Positions 54,064 through 63,011 are shown, numbered from the stretch's first letter. The stretch is 64,000 bases of DNA from Saprospiraceae bacterium (GCA_016715105.1 JADKBO010000003.1:62001-126000); one strand, 5' to 3'. Numbers and translations are program-made. The notes: generated from the letters alone by a model not told the origin.

Positions 54064-54265
54064 TTTTGGAAATCAAAATATGAATGTATGCTTGGATTTA
54101 TTTTGAAGTTCCCTGTAATTCTGATATAACGTATGTTGGATAAAATTTGTGCACAAAACGTAAAAATAGTGAACGCTCGAATCTCTTTCCGAATTCAAAC
54201 TCTGTGTCGGCAAAATTGAATTTTCAATTTCTTTGATTATTTTGTTGCACCAAAGTGATTGTCAT

Positions 54266-55282
54266 ATGCCGTCTAGAAGAAAATTTTTGCAAACTGCTGC
54301 TATTGGATTACCATTAATTGCATGTAAAAACATGGCAAAGTCCAATACTGTGATCAAACCAATAGTAATTGCAACCTGGGACGGGGGATTTAATGTCAAT
54401 AAAGCTGCGTGGGAGGTTTTAAATAAGGCTGATGGTTTGGCTTTGGATGCTGTGGAAGCGGGAGCGATTTCTATCGAAAATGATATAAGTTGTTGTGTTG
54501 GACTTGGTGCTAATCCAGATAGAGATGGAAAAGTGACCTTAGATGCTTGCATCATGGATCATCAGTTTAATTGTGGATCGGTGGCTTTTCTAGAGCGTAT
54601 AAAAAATCCTATTTCAGTGGCCAGAAAAGTTATGGAATCTTCTCCGCATGTATTTTTGGTAGGTGAAGGAGCTCAGCAGTTTGCCCTTGCCCAAGGTTTT
54701 GAATTACAGGATGGCAAACTTTCGGCGAAAGCCCAATCTGAGTACGAATCTTGGTTGATAAAATCAGAATATTCTCCAGTTATCAATGTTGAAAAAGGAG
54801 CTATACCCGCTCCACAAAAATTGTCAAACGGCGCTATCAATCACGATACCATGGCATTAGTTGCGCTTGACAGCGCTGGAAACCTTGCTGGCGCATGCAC
54901 GACGAGCGGTATGGCTTTCAAAATGCACGGTCGCATTGGTGATTCACCCATTATTGGTTCTGGGTTATATGTGGACAATGAAGTAGGAGCTGTAACGGCT
55001 ACCGGGCAAGGAGAGGAAGTAATCAGAATCAGTGGTGCCAGTTACATCATTTCGCTGATGCGCTCTGGAATTGCTCCAAAGGAAGCCTGTAGAAAAGCAG
55101 TAGAAAAAATCGTAAATATCAATCCAGAAAAAGCCAAAACCCTGCAAGTTGCTTTCATTGCCTTGGATAAAAATGGAAATCATGGAGCATTCGCTATTCA
55201 GCCGGAATTCACATATTGTGTTCGGGATTTGGAAAGGGAGGAGGAATTGAAGTGTGATAGTTATTTTAAAAGTGTGATTTAG
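54266..55282 (+). CDS. Exported N(4)-(beta-N-acetylglucosaminyl)-L-asparaginase-like Ntn hydrolase
   Basis: The protein (338 residues from this ATG) starts with PSRRKFLQTAAIGLPLIAC, a twin-arginine signal ending in a lipobox-like cysteine (Cys20). The rest is a T2-family asparaginase: WDGGFNVNKAAWEVL, LDAVEAGA, DRDGKVTLDACIMD, the autocleavage site GAINHDTMA (nucleophile Thr195) and GACTTSGMAFK. Members cleave N-glycan-linked or free asparagine derivatives. Membrane-anchored export via Tat is inferred. An upstream in-frame ATG at 54233 would spoil the Tat signal. Confidence 0.92.
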   Translation: MPSRRKFLQTAAIGLPLIACKNMAKSNTVIKPIVIATWDGGFNVNKAAWEVLNKADGLALDAVEAGAISIENDISCCVGLGANPDRDGKVTLDACIMDHQFNCGSVAFLERIKNPISVARKVMESSPHVFLVGEGAQQFALAQGFELQDGKLSAKAQSEYESWLIKSEYSPVINVEKGAIPAPQKLSNGAINHDTMALVALDSAGNLAGACTTSGMAFKMHGRIGDSPIIGSGLYVDNEVGAVTATGQGEEVIRISGASYIISLMRSGIAPKEACRKAVEKIVNINPEKAKTLQVAFIALDKNGNHGAFAIQPEFTYCVRDLEREEELKCDSYFKSVI

Positions 55283-55406
55283 TAATTGGCAATCATCATT
55301 AGTTTTTACTCAATCCATACATCATAATTGACTTTCTTCTTTTGAGAATTGCAAACCTTTGTTACCCTGAATTACTACCGTTTTTCAACCCAAATTAAAG
55401 ACTATT

Positions 55407-56711
55407 CTAACTGCCCCATTTTTCCCAACCCTTTTTCACATTTTTCTCAATTTCTGACTCCAAAATCAGCTTCAGTTTTTCTTCAGAGGAAGCAATCTTT
55501 ATATCAGTTTGTAGTGGGTCTTTTCTACCTGCACTAAAATCAGTGAAATAGAGTAAAAATGGCGGGTAATTATCCTTGAGTAATTTATTGGTTTTAATTC
55601 CCACAAATTTTCGCACAGCAACTCCTGTTTTACTTTCTTTATAATACGCTTCCCTGAAAAGTATTTCAGAATCCTGTAAGGTTGCCTGATCACTGGTTTT
55701 TGTGCCCAAGATTTCAACTCTATCAGTAATTTGACTGATTGATGTATCTGGATTTCCTGGTACTTTATCAGCCCTAATACCCATAAAAACAGGAGAAATG
55801 AGACTAACTGCCGAGCGTTTTCCTTCACTTTGATAACCCGAACCTTCTACATAAGTCAAACTCTCTTTGGAAATCGGGCCAGAAGAGTCTTCGTTGAGAA
55901 TTTCAATACATTTTACTTGAATAACGATGCTTGGCTTGACCCATTTGTAAGCGAGTCTGTTGTTGGCAACTACCACAATGTCTGCTTCGCATTCAATAGT
56001 TTCAAGTCTATTGAGCCAATCTGAACGATCATCAGTAACAAAGCCACCACCAACTGAGCCTACCACTATCCATTTATTTTCATCCAAGAGTCCAACCAAT
56101 AAGGCTCGAATGCCGCTACCATCTTCTTTGATACTGTACCCTATAACTGTAAGATCCAATTGTACACTGGGCTTGAGTTTATAAGTATATCCTAAAGTAG
56201 TATGCACAACTAAGCCCTCTTGATTTGCCTCTATAGCTTCAGTGTATTTTTGTACAAGCTCCTTTCTGGAAGTAGATTTCATCCATTTTACAGGATGAAT
56301 TAAATTTCCAACTGGTATTTGTTCTTGAACAATTTTTGTCCTATCATCAGATTGTTTGTCTAATTCATGAACTGCGTCAAATACTGCAAAATGTAAATCA
56401 CTTTTTGCATTCGCGAGAGCTGAGGCTACAGAAAATGATCGGGATCGCTCTTTTTTTAAATACAATTCTCCTGCCCATATTCCTTTTTTATCTTTTGGAA
56501 AAGCCTCAACCAAGTGAGGTAAGTCCAAAAGAATAGCGCTTCGGTTGTAAAATTTGACCTCATCACCCACAACGGCAAAAGCTATATGGCCATCGATTTT
56601 TTCAGAAAAGATATATTCATCAGCTTCAGGAATATCATTGACAGCATTAACACCTTCAATAGGAATAAATCTAGAAGCAATGGTTTTTTTATATTGAATA
56701 ATTGATTCCAT
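55407..56711 (-). CDS. ATP-dependent DNA-ligase-like protein of an unknown operon
   Basis: The 434-residue protein has all adenylation-domain motifs of ATP-dependent ligases: KIDG with the predicted AMP-binding Lys38, FYNRSA (motif Ia), AGEL (III), HFAVFDAV (IIIa), EGLVVHT (IV, Glu165) and YKLKP (V, Lys178/Lys180). An OB-fold region follows with WVKPSIVIQVKCIEI and MGIRADKVP as in DNA ligases. The last ~100 residues (VRKFVGIKTNKLLKDNYPPFLLYFTDFSAG and onward, shown here as VRKFVGIKTNK and FLLYFTDFSAG) match no domain I know. It begins 1 base inside the stop codon of the upstream gene (TAATG), so it is tightly coupled to two unknown proteins. No Ku, polymerase or nuclease gene is nearby. Confidence 0.85.
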   Translation of the reverse strand: MESIIQYKKTIASRFIPIEGVNAVNDIPEADEYIFSEKIDGHIAFAVVGDEVKFYNRSAILLDLPHLVEAFPKDKKGIWAGELYLKKERSRSFSVASALANAKSDLHFAVFDAVHELDKQSDDRTKIVQEQIPVGNLIHPVKWMKSTSRKELVQKYTEAIEANQEGLVVHTTLGYTYKLKPSVQLDLTVIGYSIKEDGSGIRALLVGLLDENKWIVVGSVGGGFVTDDRSDWLNRLETIECEADIVVVANNRLAYKWVKPSIVIQVKCIEILNEDSSGPISKESLTYVEGSGYQSEGKRSAVSLISPVFMGIRADKVPGNPDTSISQITDRVEILGTKTSDQATLQDSEILFREAYYKESKTGVAVRKFVGIKTNKLLKDNYPPFLLYFTDFSAGRKDPLQTDIKIASSEEKLKLILESEIEKNVKKGWEKWGS

Positions 56712-57409
56712 TACAAAATTGGTTTTAATTCAAGATTTGAAATATGCATGATGAGTAAATAGCTTTCATCAATGATCCGGCCTTCTAAAAAAGCTCTGTA
56801 TGGTCGCCCATTTTCTTGAAAAATCAAAGGTTCATTTCCCTTTGCTCCTGCAGCCAATAACATCATTACCTTTTTCTCATGTAATTCCTTTGCCATGGCA
56901 AATAGAAAATCAAAAGTTAATCCATTGTTGTGTGTCAATTGATACTTTTTGGCAAAAATAAATTTGTTATAAGCCTCGTCAATGGGAATTTGTTTACCCG
57001 TCCAGGAGATGGGATATTCAGATAAAATATTTTGATTTCTGGTCGTGAAAGGCTTTTCATCTTTTATACTTCCATCAACATTGTAAATGACTTCAGTGAT
57101 TTTTACTTTGTAGACAGGCTTATTATCGAGATTAATTAACACTTTTTGAGTAGTACCAATGATTTTCCCTACGTTATTAAGATCAATCTCTGGATCTTCT
57201 TCAAGAATTCCTTTTGATAAACTTTCATCACTCCCATACTCATTAAAAAGAGCATCATATTGCCTTTTTAAATCTGATTTGAGCACCTTGATGTTCCTTG
57301 TTTTGGTTCCATCCTGAAGCGTATATTGTATGATTGGCTTTCTAAACAGTCCTCCAAACACAATTTCTGCATCTCTCTTTTGAACATTAGCAATTTTTAT
57401 TTTCCTCAT
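56711..57409 (-). CDS. Unknown protein, middle gene of the ligase operon
   Basis: The 232-residue protein has no signal peptide, no membrane helix and no motif I recognise. The first 130 residues look beta-rich with conserved-looking stretches KIKIANVQKRDAEIVFGG and VLINLDNKPVYKVKITEVIYN; the second half is mixed and contains TFDFLFAMAKELHEKKVMMLLAAG and a final IMHISNLEL. It shares one base with the ligase-like gene after it and lies 11 bases after the 200-residue gene. Its constant neighbour would be the best clue to its role; here that is a DNA- or RNA-joining enzyme. Confidence 0.75.
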   Translation of the reverse strand: MRKIKIANVQKRDAEIVFGGLFRKPIIQYTLQDGTKTRNIKVLKSDLKRQYDALFNEYGSDESLSKGILEEDPEIDLNNVGKIIGTTQKVLINLDNKPVYKVKITEVIYNVDGSIKDEKPFTTRNQNILSEYPISWTGKQIPIDEAYNKFIFAKKYQLTHNNGLTFDFLFAMAKELHEKKVMMLLAAGAKGNEPLIFQENGRPYRAFLEGRIIDESYLLIMHISNLELKPIL

Positions 57410-57420
57410 AGTCTTTCTAA

Positions 57421-58023
57421 TTAAAACATATTGAAATCCAAATCATCGCCCGCTTCTTCAGTTTCATCATCGAGTACACTCGGAATTTCCAGGGAAGAAT
57501 AGGAAAAATTTGTAAGCCGGCCAATCACAGCAAAGATGTTGTCTCCTTGATGTAATAAAAAAGCATCATCTGGATCATACCCTGCTCTGTAATTGAAAGA
57601 AAAATAGAGCACTTTGTGTATTTTCAATAATTCCAGAATAGATTCATTTGATTCAGAGAACTGAAGTTGATACACACTTTTTACATCCATAGATAAATAA
57701 TCACTGATGGATTTATCATCGCTCAATACCGTGTCTACATCAAAAACCGAAGGATACAAAACGGCGTCAGTGTCATCCATATATTTTGCTATAAGTGTGG
57801 ACTTGTCAATTTCATCACCCAGCTCATCAATACTTTTGAGAGCAATACCGCCTGTCCCAACCATCGTTTTCCCATCATCCAACATGTTGATGAATGAACA
57901 AATTTGTTGATTGCTGTCTTCATATTTAATTTCTGACCAGCCATATACTTTGTTCCGGTCTACTTTTACTAAAGCTGCATTAAAGGCTGCCTCTTTAAAG
58001 ACAAATCTTGGTTCTCTAGCCAT
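57421..58023 (-). CDS. Unknown protein, first gene of the ligase operon
   Basis: The 200-residue protein starts MAREPRFVFKEAAFNAALVK and ends in a very acidic tail (SVLDDETEEAGDDLDFNMF-like, shown as DDETEEAGDDLDF). The core has KVYGWSEIKYEDSN, MVGTGGIALKSIDELGDEIDKSTLIAKYMDD and VKSVYQLQF. No signal, helix or known domain is seen. An acidic tail like this is often a docking or DNA-mimic region, which is speculation. It is preceded by 777 bases without a gene, so the operon promoter must be there. Confidence 0.75.
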   Translation of the reverse strand: MAREPRFVFKEAAFNAALVKVDRNKVYGWSEIKYEDSNQQICSFINMLDDGKTMVGTGGIALKSIDELGDEIDKSTLIAKYMDDTDAVLYPSVFDVDTVLSDDKSISDYLSMDVKSVYQLQFSESNESILELLKIHKVLYFSFNYRAGYDPDDAFLLHQGDNIFAVIGRLTNFSYSSLEIPSVLDDETEEAGDDLDFNMF

Positions 58024-58800
58024 GGATTTTACTTTTGATTTTCAATATTACTCATAAAAATTGTGCTCGCAAAATTCTTTATTACAACATTTATTTTGAG
58101 TGATTTTACCCGTAAATTTTTGAGATTATTTTCATTTTTTGCCTGCCCCTTTTAAGACTATGTCTCTATCACCTGCCCACTGAAATAAATCCTGTTTTTG
58201 AATAGCTGAGGCCATAAGATCAGGAATTTAAATTTCTTTACAAGGAAAATAATTTTCAAAAAATAAGATAATAATTTTAATTATTCGGAAGAAAAAAGAC
58301 GAAAGACAAAAGGCATGTACCTATAGCCATAGGTACGAAAGAAAGATGGCTTTTATTACCTCCATTGGTATCAGAAAATAGAGTTAAAGCCTATTTTAAA
58401 TGTCAAATACTGCCTCTTTCCAATTCTTCATTAGTGCCTTTCATTTAGAAAAAAAGTAACTTTTTTTGTGTGATTTTATTATTTCAAAGTTCGGGGGTAA
58501 AGCTAACTTGAAAAAAATAAAACTATTTTTCCAACTAGGGTTAGTTTGGTGGCATTTATTGAACTTTCGTCTTTCGTCTCTCGTCCTGAGAAGTATCTAA
58601 AATTACTTCCTAACCATTGAATTTAGCTCTTTACTTTTAATCAAAAAATAAATACTTTTAAGCCAAAGGATGCTCTTTTCTAAATTTATAGCAATGCTCT
58701 CATTTGGTTTTTTTAAAAGATGCACTTTAAACCATACAGACATTTTTCTATCAAAGAAATGAGCACAAAACATTAACAACAGATTTATAAGTTCAAAAAG
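58024..58800. other. Large gene-free region with inverted repeats
   Basis: No protein gene is visible. The region contains a perfect 8-bp hairpin GTACCTAT-AGCC-ATAGGTAC (58317-58336) and, about 270 bases apart, AGACGAAAGAC (58298-58308) and its reverse complement GTCTTTCGTCT (58569-58579), which could be the ends of a small non-autonomous element. It also must hold the promoters for the ligase operon on one side and the secreted protein on the other. Confidence 0.55.
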
Positions 58801-59651
58801 ATGAAACATTTACTCTTTGCCAGTATTTTCCACCTGCTTTTTTCATTTTCATACCTCAACGCACAGGACGAATCCCCTGAAGTACCTGGCGATCACTTCT
58901 CCTTAGAAGGTTCTCTTGACCTTTTCCAAAAATCTTCATCTTTGGAAGAATTTGAACAAAAATTAAATGCAAGAGACAATAAGGTCAACAACTTGGACTT
59001 GAATGAAGACGGCCAAGTGGATTATGTATCTGTGAGGGATGAAGTCGATGGGGATATTCACGCCATTGTTTTACATGTTGATATCAATGAACAAGAATCA
59101 CACGCTGTCGCCGTCATCGAAGTTGAAAAATCAGATGACGAGGTTGTTTTTTACAAATGGTTGGCAATGATGACCTTTATGGGGAAGGTTACATTGTTGA
59201 ACCTAGGGATGGAGAGCTTAGTTTTGATGATGACGAATATGATGAAACCGTTGTTGTAAACGTAAATCATTGGCCTAGTATCAGATTTATTTATGGTCCA
59301 GCTTATCGGCCATGGGTTTCACCCTGGAGGTTTAGAGCCCACCCTATTTGGTGGAAACCTTGGAGACCTTACCCGTTTGCGACTTTCCACACGAGAATAT
59401 ACCGCCCAATTGGATTTCACACGGTTCACATTCATAGATCGGTTAGAGCTCATCATTTTTATGCACCAAAAAGAAGAAGTGCTCCTGTTGTAAAAACCAG
59501 ATACAGTGTAAATGTAAACAAACGAACTAATACTATCTCTGCAAGCAAAACAAGGACAGTAAAAACAAGGCAGGGAACCAAAACAACCAAAACAAAGGTC
59601 AGTAAATCGCCAAGAGGTAGTAGGAAAACCACCACAAAGACCAGAAACTGA
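58801..59651 (+). pseudogene. Secreted protein with basic tail, split by a probable frameshift
   Basis: The first frame (from 58801) gives a signal peptide ending YLNAQ, then LDLNEDGQVDYVSVRDEVDGDIHAIVLHV and EVEKSDDEVVF; the second frame continues MVGNDDLYGEGYIVEPRDGELSFDDD, an aromatic W/R/H-rich middle (PWVSPWRFRAHPIWW) and a Lys/Thr/Arg-rich end (KTRTVKTRQGTKTTKTK). Together this is one conserved Bacteroidota secreted protein of about 283 residues and unknown function. One more T in the T6 run at 59147-59152 gives EVVFLQMVGNDDLYG and restores it. The basic tail could bind nucleic acid or polysaccharide. Confidence 0.75.
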
Positions 59652-59668
59652 TTATTCTACATTAAGCA

Positions 59669-60082
59669 CTAACTAAAAGGCATTAAATCCGGTTCTACAT
59701 ATTCGGATTTTGCCTTTTCGTTATTAAATATGTCCACCTTATAATGCTGTAATAAGAGATCTTTAAATTGGAATTTCAAGCGGGGATAGGTGTTTATAAA
59801 TTCCTGGAAATCATCAATCTCCCGTTTATCCATGAAATGTTTGACCGTTTTGACCGCCGCAATCGTTAGTGTCTCATTGTACTTATCTCTGGCTCCAAGT
59901 AGGGTCACATAGTGAATGATTTGGCCAGTGATATTTTCTAATGCAACAAGCTCACCAAACTTACGGATATGCAACCATGCGAGCCTCAGATGCGCTTCAT
60001 GGGTAAATATTTGGGCATCCATTGTGCCGATTCTAAATTGATCCATGAAGGTTTGATCATCTAATGATAGATGTGCTTCCAT
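59669..60082 (-). CDS. Conserved hypothetical protein
   Basis: The 137-residue protein is mostly helical and has FTHEAHLRLAWLHIRKFGE near residues 26-44, a pattern found in a family of conserved hypothetical proteins in Bacteroidota and other phyla. The two histidines and acidic residues of HEAHLR could bind metal. No signal peptide. It is 38 bases downstream of rnc on the same strand and may be cotranscribed with it. No function can be given. Confidence 0.7.
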   Translation of the reverse strand: MEAHLSLDDQTFMDQFRIGTMDAQIFTHEAHLRLAWLHIRKFGELVALENITGQIIHYVTLLGARDKYNETLTIAAVKTVKHFMDKREIDDFQEFINTYPRLKFQFKDLLLQHYKVDIFNNEKAKSEYVEPDLMPFS

Positions 60083-60120
60083 GATGATAATATTTGATTT
60101 ATTAAAATTTGTGTTTAGGT

Positions 60121-60840
60121 TTAATCCACTTTCAGAAACTGCAATGCAAAATTTGCTGCTTTTTGTTCGGCCGATTTTTTGCTAAAGTCTTCTCCCAAGG
60201 CAATTTCTTCTCCATTGATGAATACACCGACATTGAAATAGTCGCGTTTATCAAATTTAGATTTATTGATGACCTTGAAATTGACTTCTTTGTTATTTTT
60301 TTGACACCATTCCAAAAGTATACTTTTAAAATTATCGTCTTTGAGTTCTAACATGTGGATGTCCAGATAATTCATCAAAATCTTTTTGATGACGTATTCT
60401 GATGTTTTATCATAGCCAAATTCTATGTAAATAGCGCCAACCAGTGCCTCCAAAGCATTGCCCATCATGGAACTGCTCATCTTACCAATGGAATATTCTG
60501 ACAAAATCATATCGAGGCCCATATTGTCGGCAATGTCATTGAGGGTATTGCGTTTGACAATTTTGGACCGCATTTTGGTCAGAAAACCTTCGTCTTTGTT
60601 GGGGTATTTTTTGAAAAGATATTCTGCAACGATTGCATTTAAAACTGAGTCCCCAAGGAACTCCAATCTTTCGTTATTATAACTGGTCCCAGAGTCATCC
60701 TGATTCATGGACCGGTGGTAAAAGGCCATTTTAAAAAGGTGGACGTGGTTGGGTGTAAAACCAAGAATTGGTTTTAATTTCCTCACCAATTGTTTATCCT
60801 CTGACAGGTAGTAATTATATATTTTCCTGATATATGACAA
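60121..60840 (-). CDS. rnc: Ribonuclease III
   Basis: The 239-residue enzyme has the RNase III signature NERLEFLGDSVLNAIVAEYLF near 57-77, the second catalytic acidic cluster in GNALEALVGAIYIEFG and a C-terminal double-stranded RNA-binding domain (about 165-238) with EIALGEDFSKKSAEQKAANFAL. It processes rRNA precursors and double-stranded RNA. It starts 1 base after the fabF stop codon. Confidence 0.96.
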   Translation of the reverse strand: MSYIRKIYNYYLSEDKQLVRKLKPILGFTPNHVHLFKMAFYHRSMNQDDSGTSYNNERLEFLGDSVLNAIVAEYLFKKYPNKDEGFLTKMRSKIVKRNTLNDIADNMGLDMILSEYSIGKMSSSMMGNALEALVGAIYIEFGYDKTSEYVIKKILMNYLDIHMLELKDDNFKSILLEWCQKNNKEVNFKVINKSKFDKRDYFNVGVFINGEEIALGEDFSKKSAEQKAANFALQFLKVD

Positions 60841-60841
60841 G

Positions 60842-62098
60842 TTATTTTATCCTTTTAACGACAACTGAAGCATTATGTCCACCAAATCCAAAAGTATTGG
60901 AAAGTGCTGCATTTATTTTTCTTTCCTGCGCTTGATTGAATGTGAAGTTGAGTTTATTATCTAGCTCTGGATCGTCGGTAAAGTGATTGATGGTAGGTGG
61001 TATGAAATCATACATCATACCCAATATTGCTGCTATACATTCTATGGCCCCTGCAGCTCCCAATAAATGACCAGTCATTGATTTAGTCGAACTGATGTTC
61101 AATCCATAAGCATGGTCACCAAAAACGCCCTTTATAGCTTTTGACTCTGCTAAATCTCCTAATGGAGTTGAAGTACCGTGGACATTGATATAATCTATTT
61201 CATCAACGTTGAGTCCCGCATCTTCTACAGCGAGTTTCATTACTCTTGTTGCTCCCAATCCTTCTGGGTGAGGAGCAGTCATATGGTATGCATCTGCAGT
61301 CATACCTACACCTGCAATTTCAGCCAAGATATTTGCACCACGCGCTTTTGCGTGTTCGTATTCTTCTAAAATTAATGCACCCGCTCCTTCTCCAAGAACA
61401 AAGCCATCTCTATCTTTATCAAAAGGCCTACTTGCTGTTTCCGGGCTATCATTTCTTTCTGAAAGGGCTTTCATGGATGAAAATCCTCCAATTCCAGCTT
61501 TTGTCACTGCAGCCTCAGAACCACCTGTGATCATGACATCTGCACGTCCCAAACGGATGTAGTCGCAGGCGTTGATGATGGCATGTGTAGAAGATGCACA
61601 AGCAGACACTGTAGCATAATTTATGCCTCTGAAACCATATTTTATTGAAATCATTCCAGCCGCGATATCAGCGATAAGTTTTGGAATGAGAAACGGACTG
61701 TATTTGGGATCGCCAGTAGCAAATGCCGCTTCTTCTATGTCATGTTCTATGGTTTCAAAACCACCGATACCACTTCCCCAAATAACACCTGCTTTGTCCA
61801 AGTCTATTTTTTCAGGATCTAATCCTGCCATTTCCATTGCTTCATGCACGGTAAATAAAGCATAATGGCAAAAAGGGTCCATTCTCCTTACTTCTCTTCG
61901 ATGAATGATAACTTCGGGGTCAAAATTTTTTACCTCACAAGCAAATTTTACTTTAAAATTGGTGGGGTCAAAACGTGTTATGATGCCGGCACCGCTTACG
62001 CCATTCATCAAACCCTGCTTATATTCTTCGATATTATTTCCTATCGGAGTCAGTGCTCCAATTCCTGTGACAACAACCCTCCTCATGTGAAAGTCCAA
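60842..62098 (-). CDS. fabF: 3-oxoacyl-ACP synthase II
   Basis: The 418-residue condensing enzyme carries the active-site cysteine in VSACASSTHAI (Cys167), the two histidines in VHGTSTPLGD and KSMTGHLLGAAG, and NTFGFGGHNASVV at the end. It elongates acyl-ACP in fatty-acid synthesis. In most Bacteroidota the order is acpP-fabF-rnc; here fabF-rnc is kept, but the acyl carrier protein gene is not found in the 170 bases before fabF. Start may be Met1 or Met5. Confidence 0.96.
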   Translation of the reverse strand: MDFHMRRVVVTGIGALTPIGNNIEEYKQGLMNGVSGAGIITRFDPTNFKVKFACEVKNFDPEVIIHRREVRRMDPFCHYALFTVHEAMEMAGLDPEKIDLDKAGVIWGSGIGGFETIEHDIEEAAFATGDPKYSPFLIPKLIADIAAGMISIKYGFRGINYATVSACASSTHAIINACDYIRLGRADVMITGGSEAAVTKAGIGGFSSMKALSERNDSPETASRPFDKDRDGFVLGEGAGALILEEYEHAKARGANILAEIAGVGMTADAYHMTAPHPEGLGATRVMKLAVEDAGLNVDEIDYINVHGTSTPLGDLAESKAIKGVFGDHAYGLNISSTKSMTGHLLGAAGAIECIAAILGMMYDFIPPTINHFTDDPELDNKLNFTFNQAQERKINAALSNTFGFGGHNASVVVKRIK

Positions 62099-62276
62099 TA
62101 TTTAGTTTGCAAAGGTGTAATTTTTTTTGAAATTTTAACCATGTTTTCCGATTTTATCACACTATTAGTAATATAGTGTTTCAAATAGTTTACTTATCCT
62201 TCTATTATCTGCTATTATATACAAGTCTAATAGAGGGTGGAGATATATAAACCTGATACTTTGGCTTAAAAAACTA

Positions 62277-62765
62277 CTAAAAGTTTAGGATAACTTTTTT
62301 CCCTTTGCTTTTAATCAGTGAAGTACGTTTAGTTTTATTGTTCAATTTGGTCTCCACAATATTTGTTTGATCGTCATAAAGGTCTAATAAAACATCATTT
62401 TGCACTGTTACTTCATCCAATGGTTTTACGTCAGAAATTTCCAGATAACACCATAAAGCTAAGTAATCTTCACTTACTTCTTTTCCAACCCATTTCCATT
62501 CCAAAGTTTTATCCTTGCTTGTAAGTTTAAACCGCTCTTTGAGATATTTGGTCAAAACTTCTTCCGAGTTTTTTATTTCTTTACTGGATGCAAAATACGT
62601 TTTTGGCAATTTAGCGTCTTGCATGGACTGTTCTAAGTCATCAATGAAAATGTGCATGGTTACCTGCAAGGAATGTGAACTTAAATCTTGGTTTATTTCT
62701 GTTTTCGAAATATGGATGGCGTGTTCTATGCCCCAAAATGATAATAAAAAGATGATGAAATTCAC
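62277..62765 (-). CDS. DUF6702 family secreted protein
   Basis: The 162-residue protein has a short signal peptide (hydrophobic 3-12) and a single domain with KTEINQDLSSHSLQVTMHIFIDDLEQSM, LKERFKLT and WKWVGKEVSEDYLALWCYLEISDV, which match the DUF6702 family of Bacteroidota periplasmic proteins. Function is unknown. It lies upstream of fabF on the same strand with a 178-base gap. Confidence 0.75.
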   Translation of the reverse strand: MNFIIFLLSFWGIEHAIHISKTEINQDLSSHSLQVTMHIFIDDLEQSMQDAKLPKTYFASSKEIKNSEEVLTKYLKERFKLTSKDKTLEWKWVGKEVSEDYLALWCYLEISDVKPLDEVTVQNDVLLDLYDDQTNIVETKLNNKTKRTSLIKSKGKKVILNF

Positions 62766-62906
62766 TTATTTGATTTAACTTGATTGATAAACGAAGTATA
62801 TAATTGAATAGTTACTTTAACGGGCTGAAAAGAAAAGATATCTCATAAATACCTTGCTAAATTTTCATTATGAGCCCAAAAATACAAAACTACCATTCTT
62901 TTGTTT

Positions 62907-63011
62907 TTAAGTTGATCCACTTTCATTATTTGAGTCGCTTGGTTCCTCTCTCTTGGCTCTTTTTTTGAAAATCCCGAAAATATACTCCAATAATGCTTTG
63001 AAAACGCTCAT
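62907..63011 (-). CDS. Possible 34-residue small protein
   Basis: The frame encodes MSVFKALLEYIFGIFKKRAK followed by REEPSDSNNESGST. The first half would form an amphipathic or membrane-associated helix and the tail is polar, a plausible small envelope protein. No clear ribosome site precedes it, as is common in Bacteroidota, and there is no homology argument, so the call is weak. Confidence 0.3.
   Translation of the reverse strand: MSVFKALLEYIFGIFKKRAKREEPSDSNNESGST

Noticed and set aside
55407..56711. Ligase-like protein considered as LigD of the end-joining pathway
   Set aside because: There is no phosphoesterase or polymerase domain and no Ku gene nearby, and its tail and partners are different.
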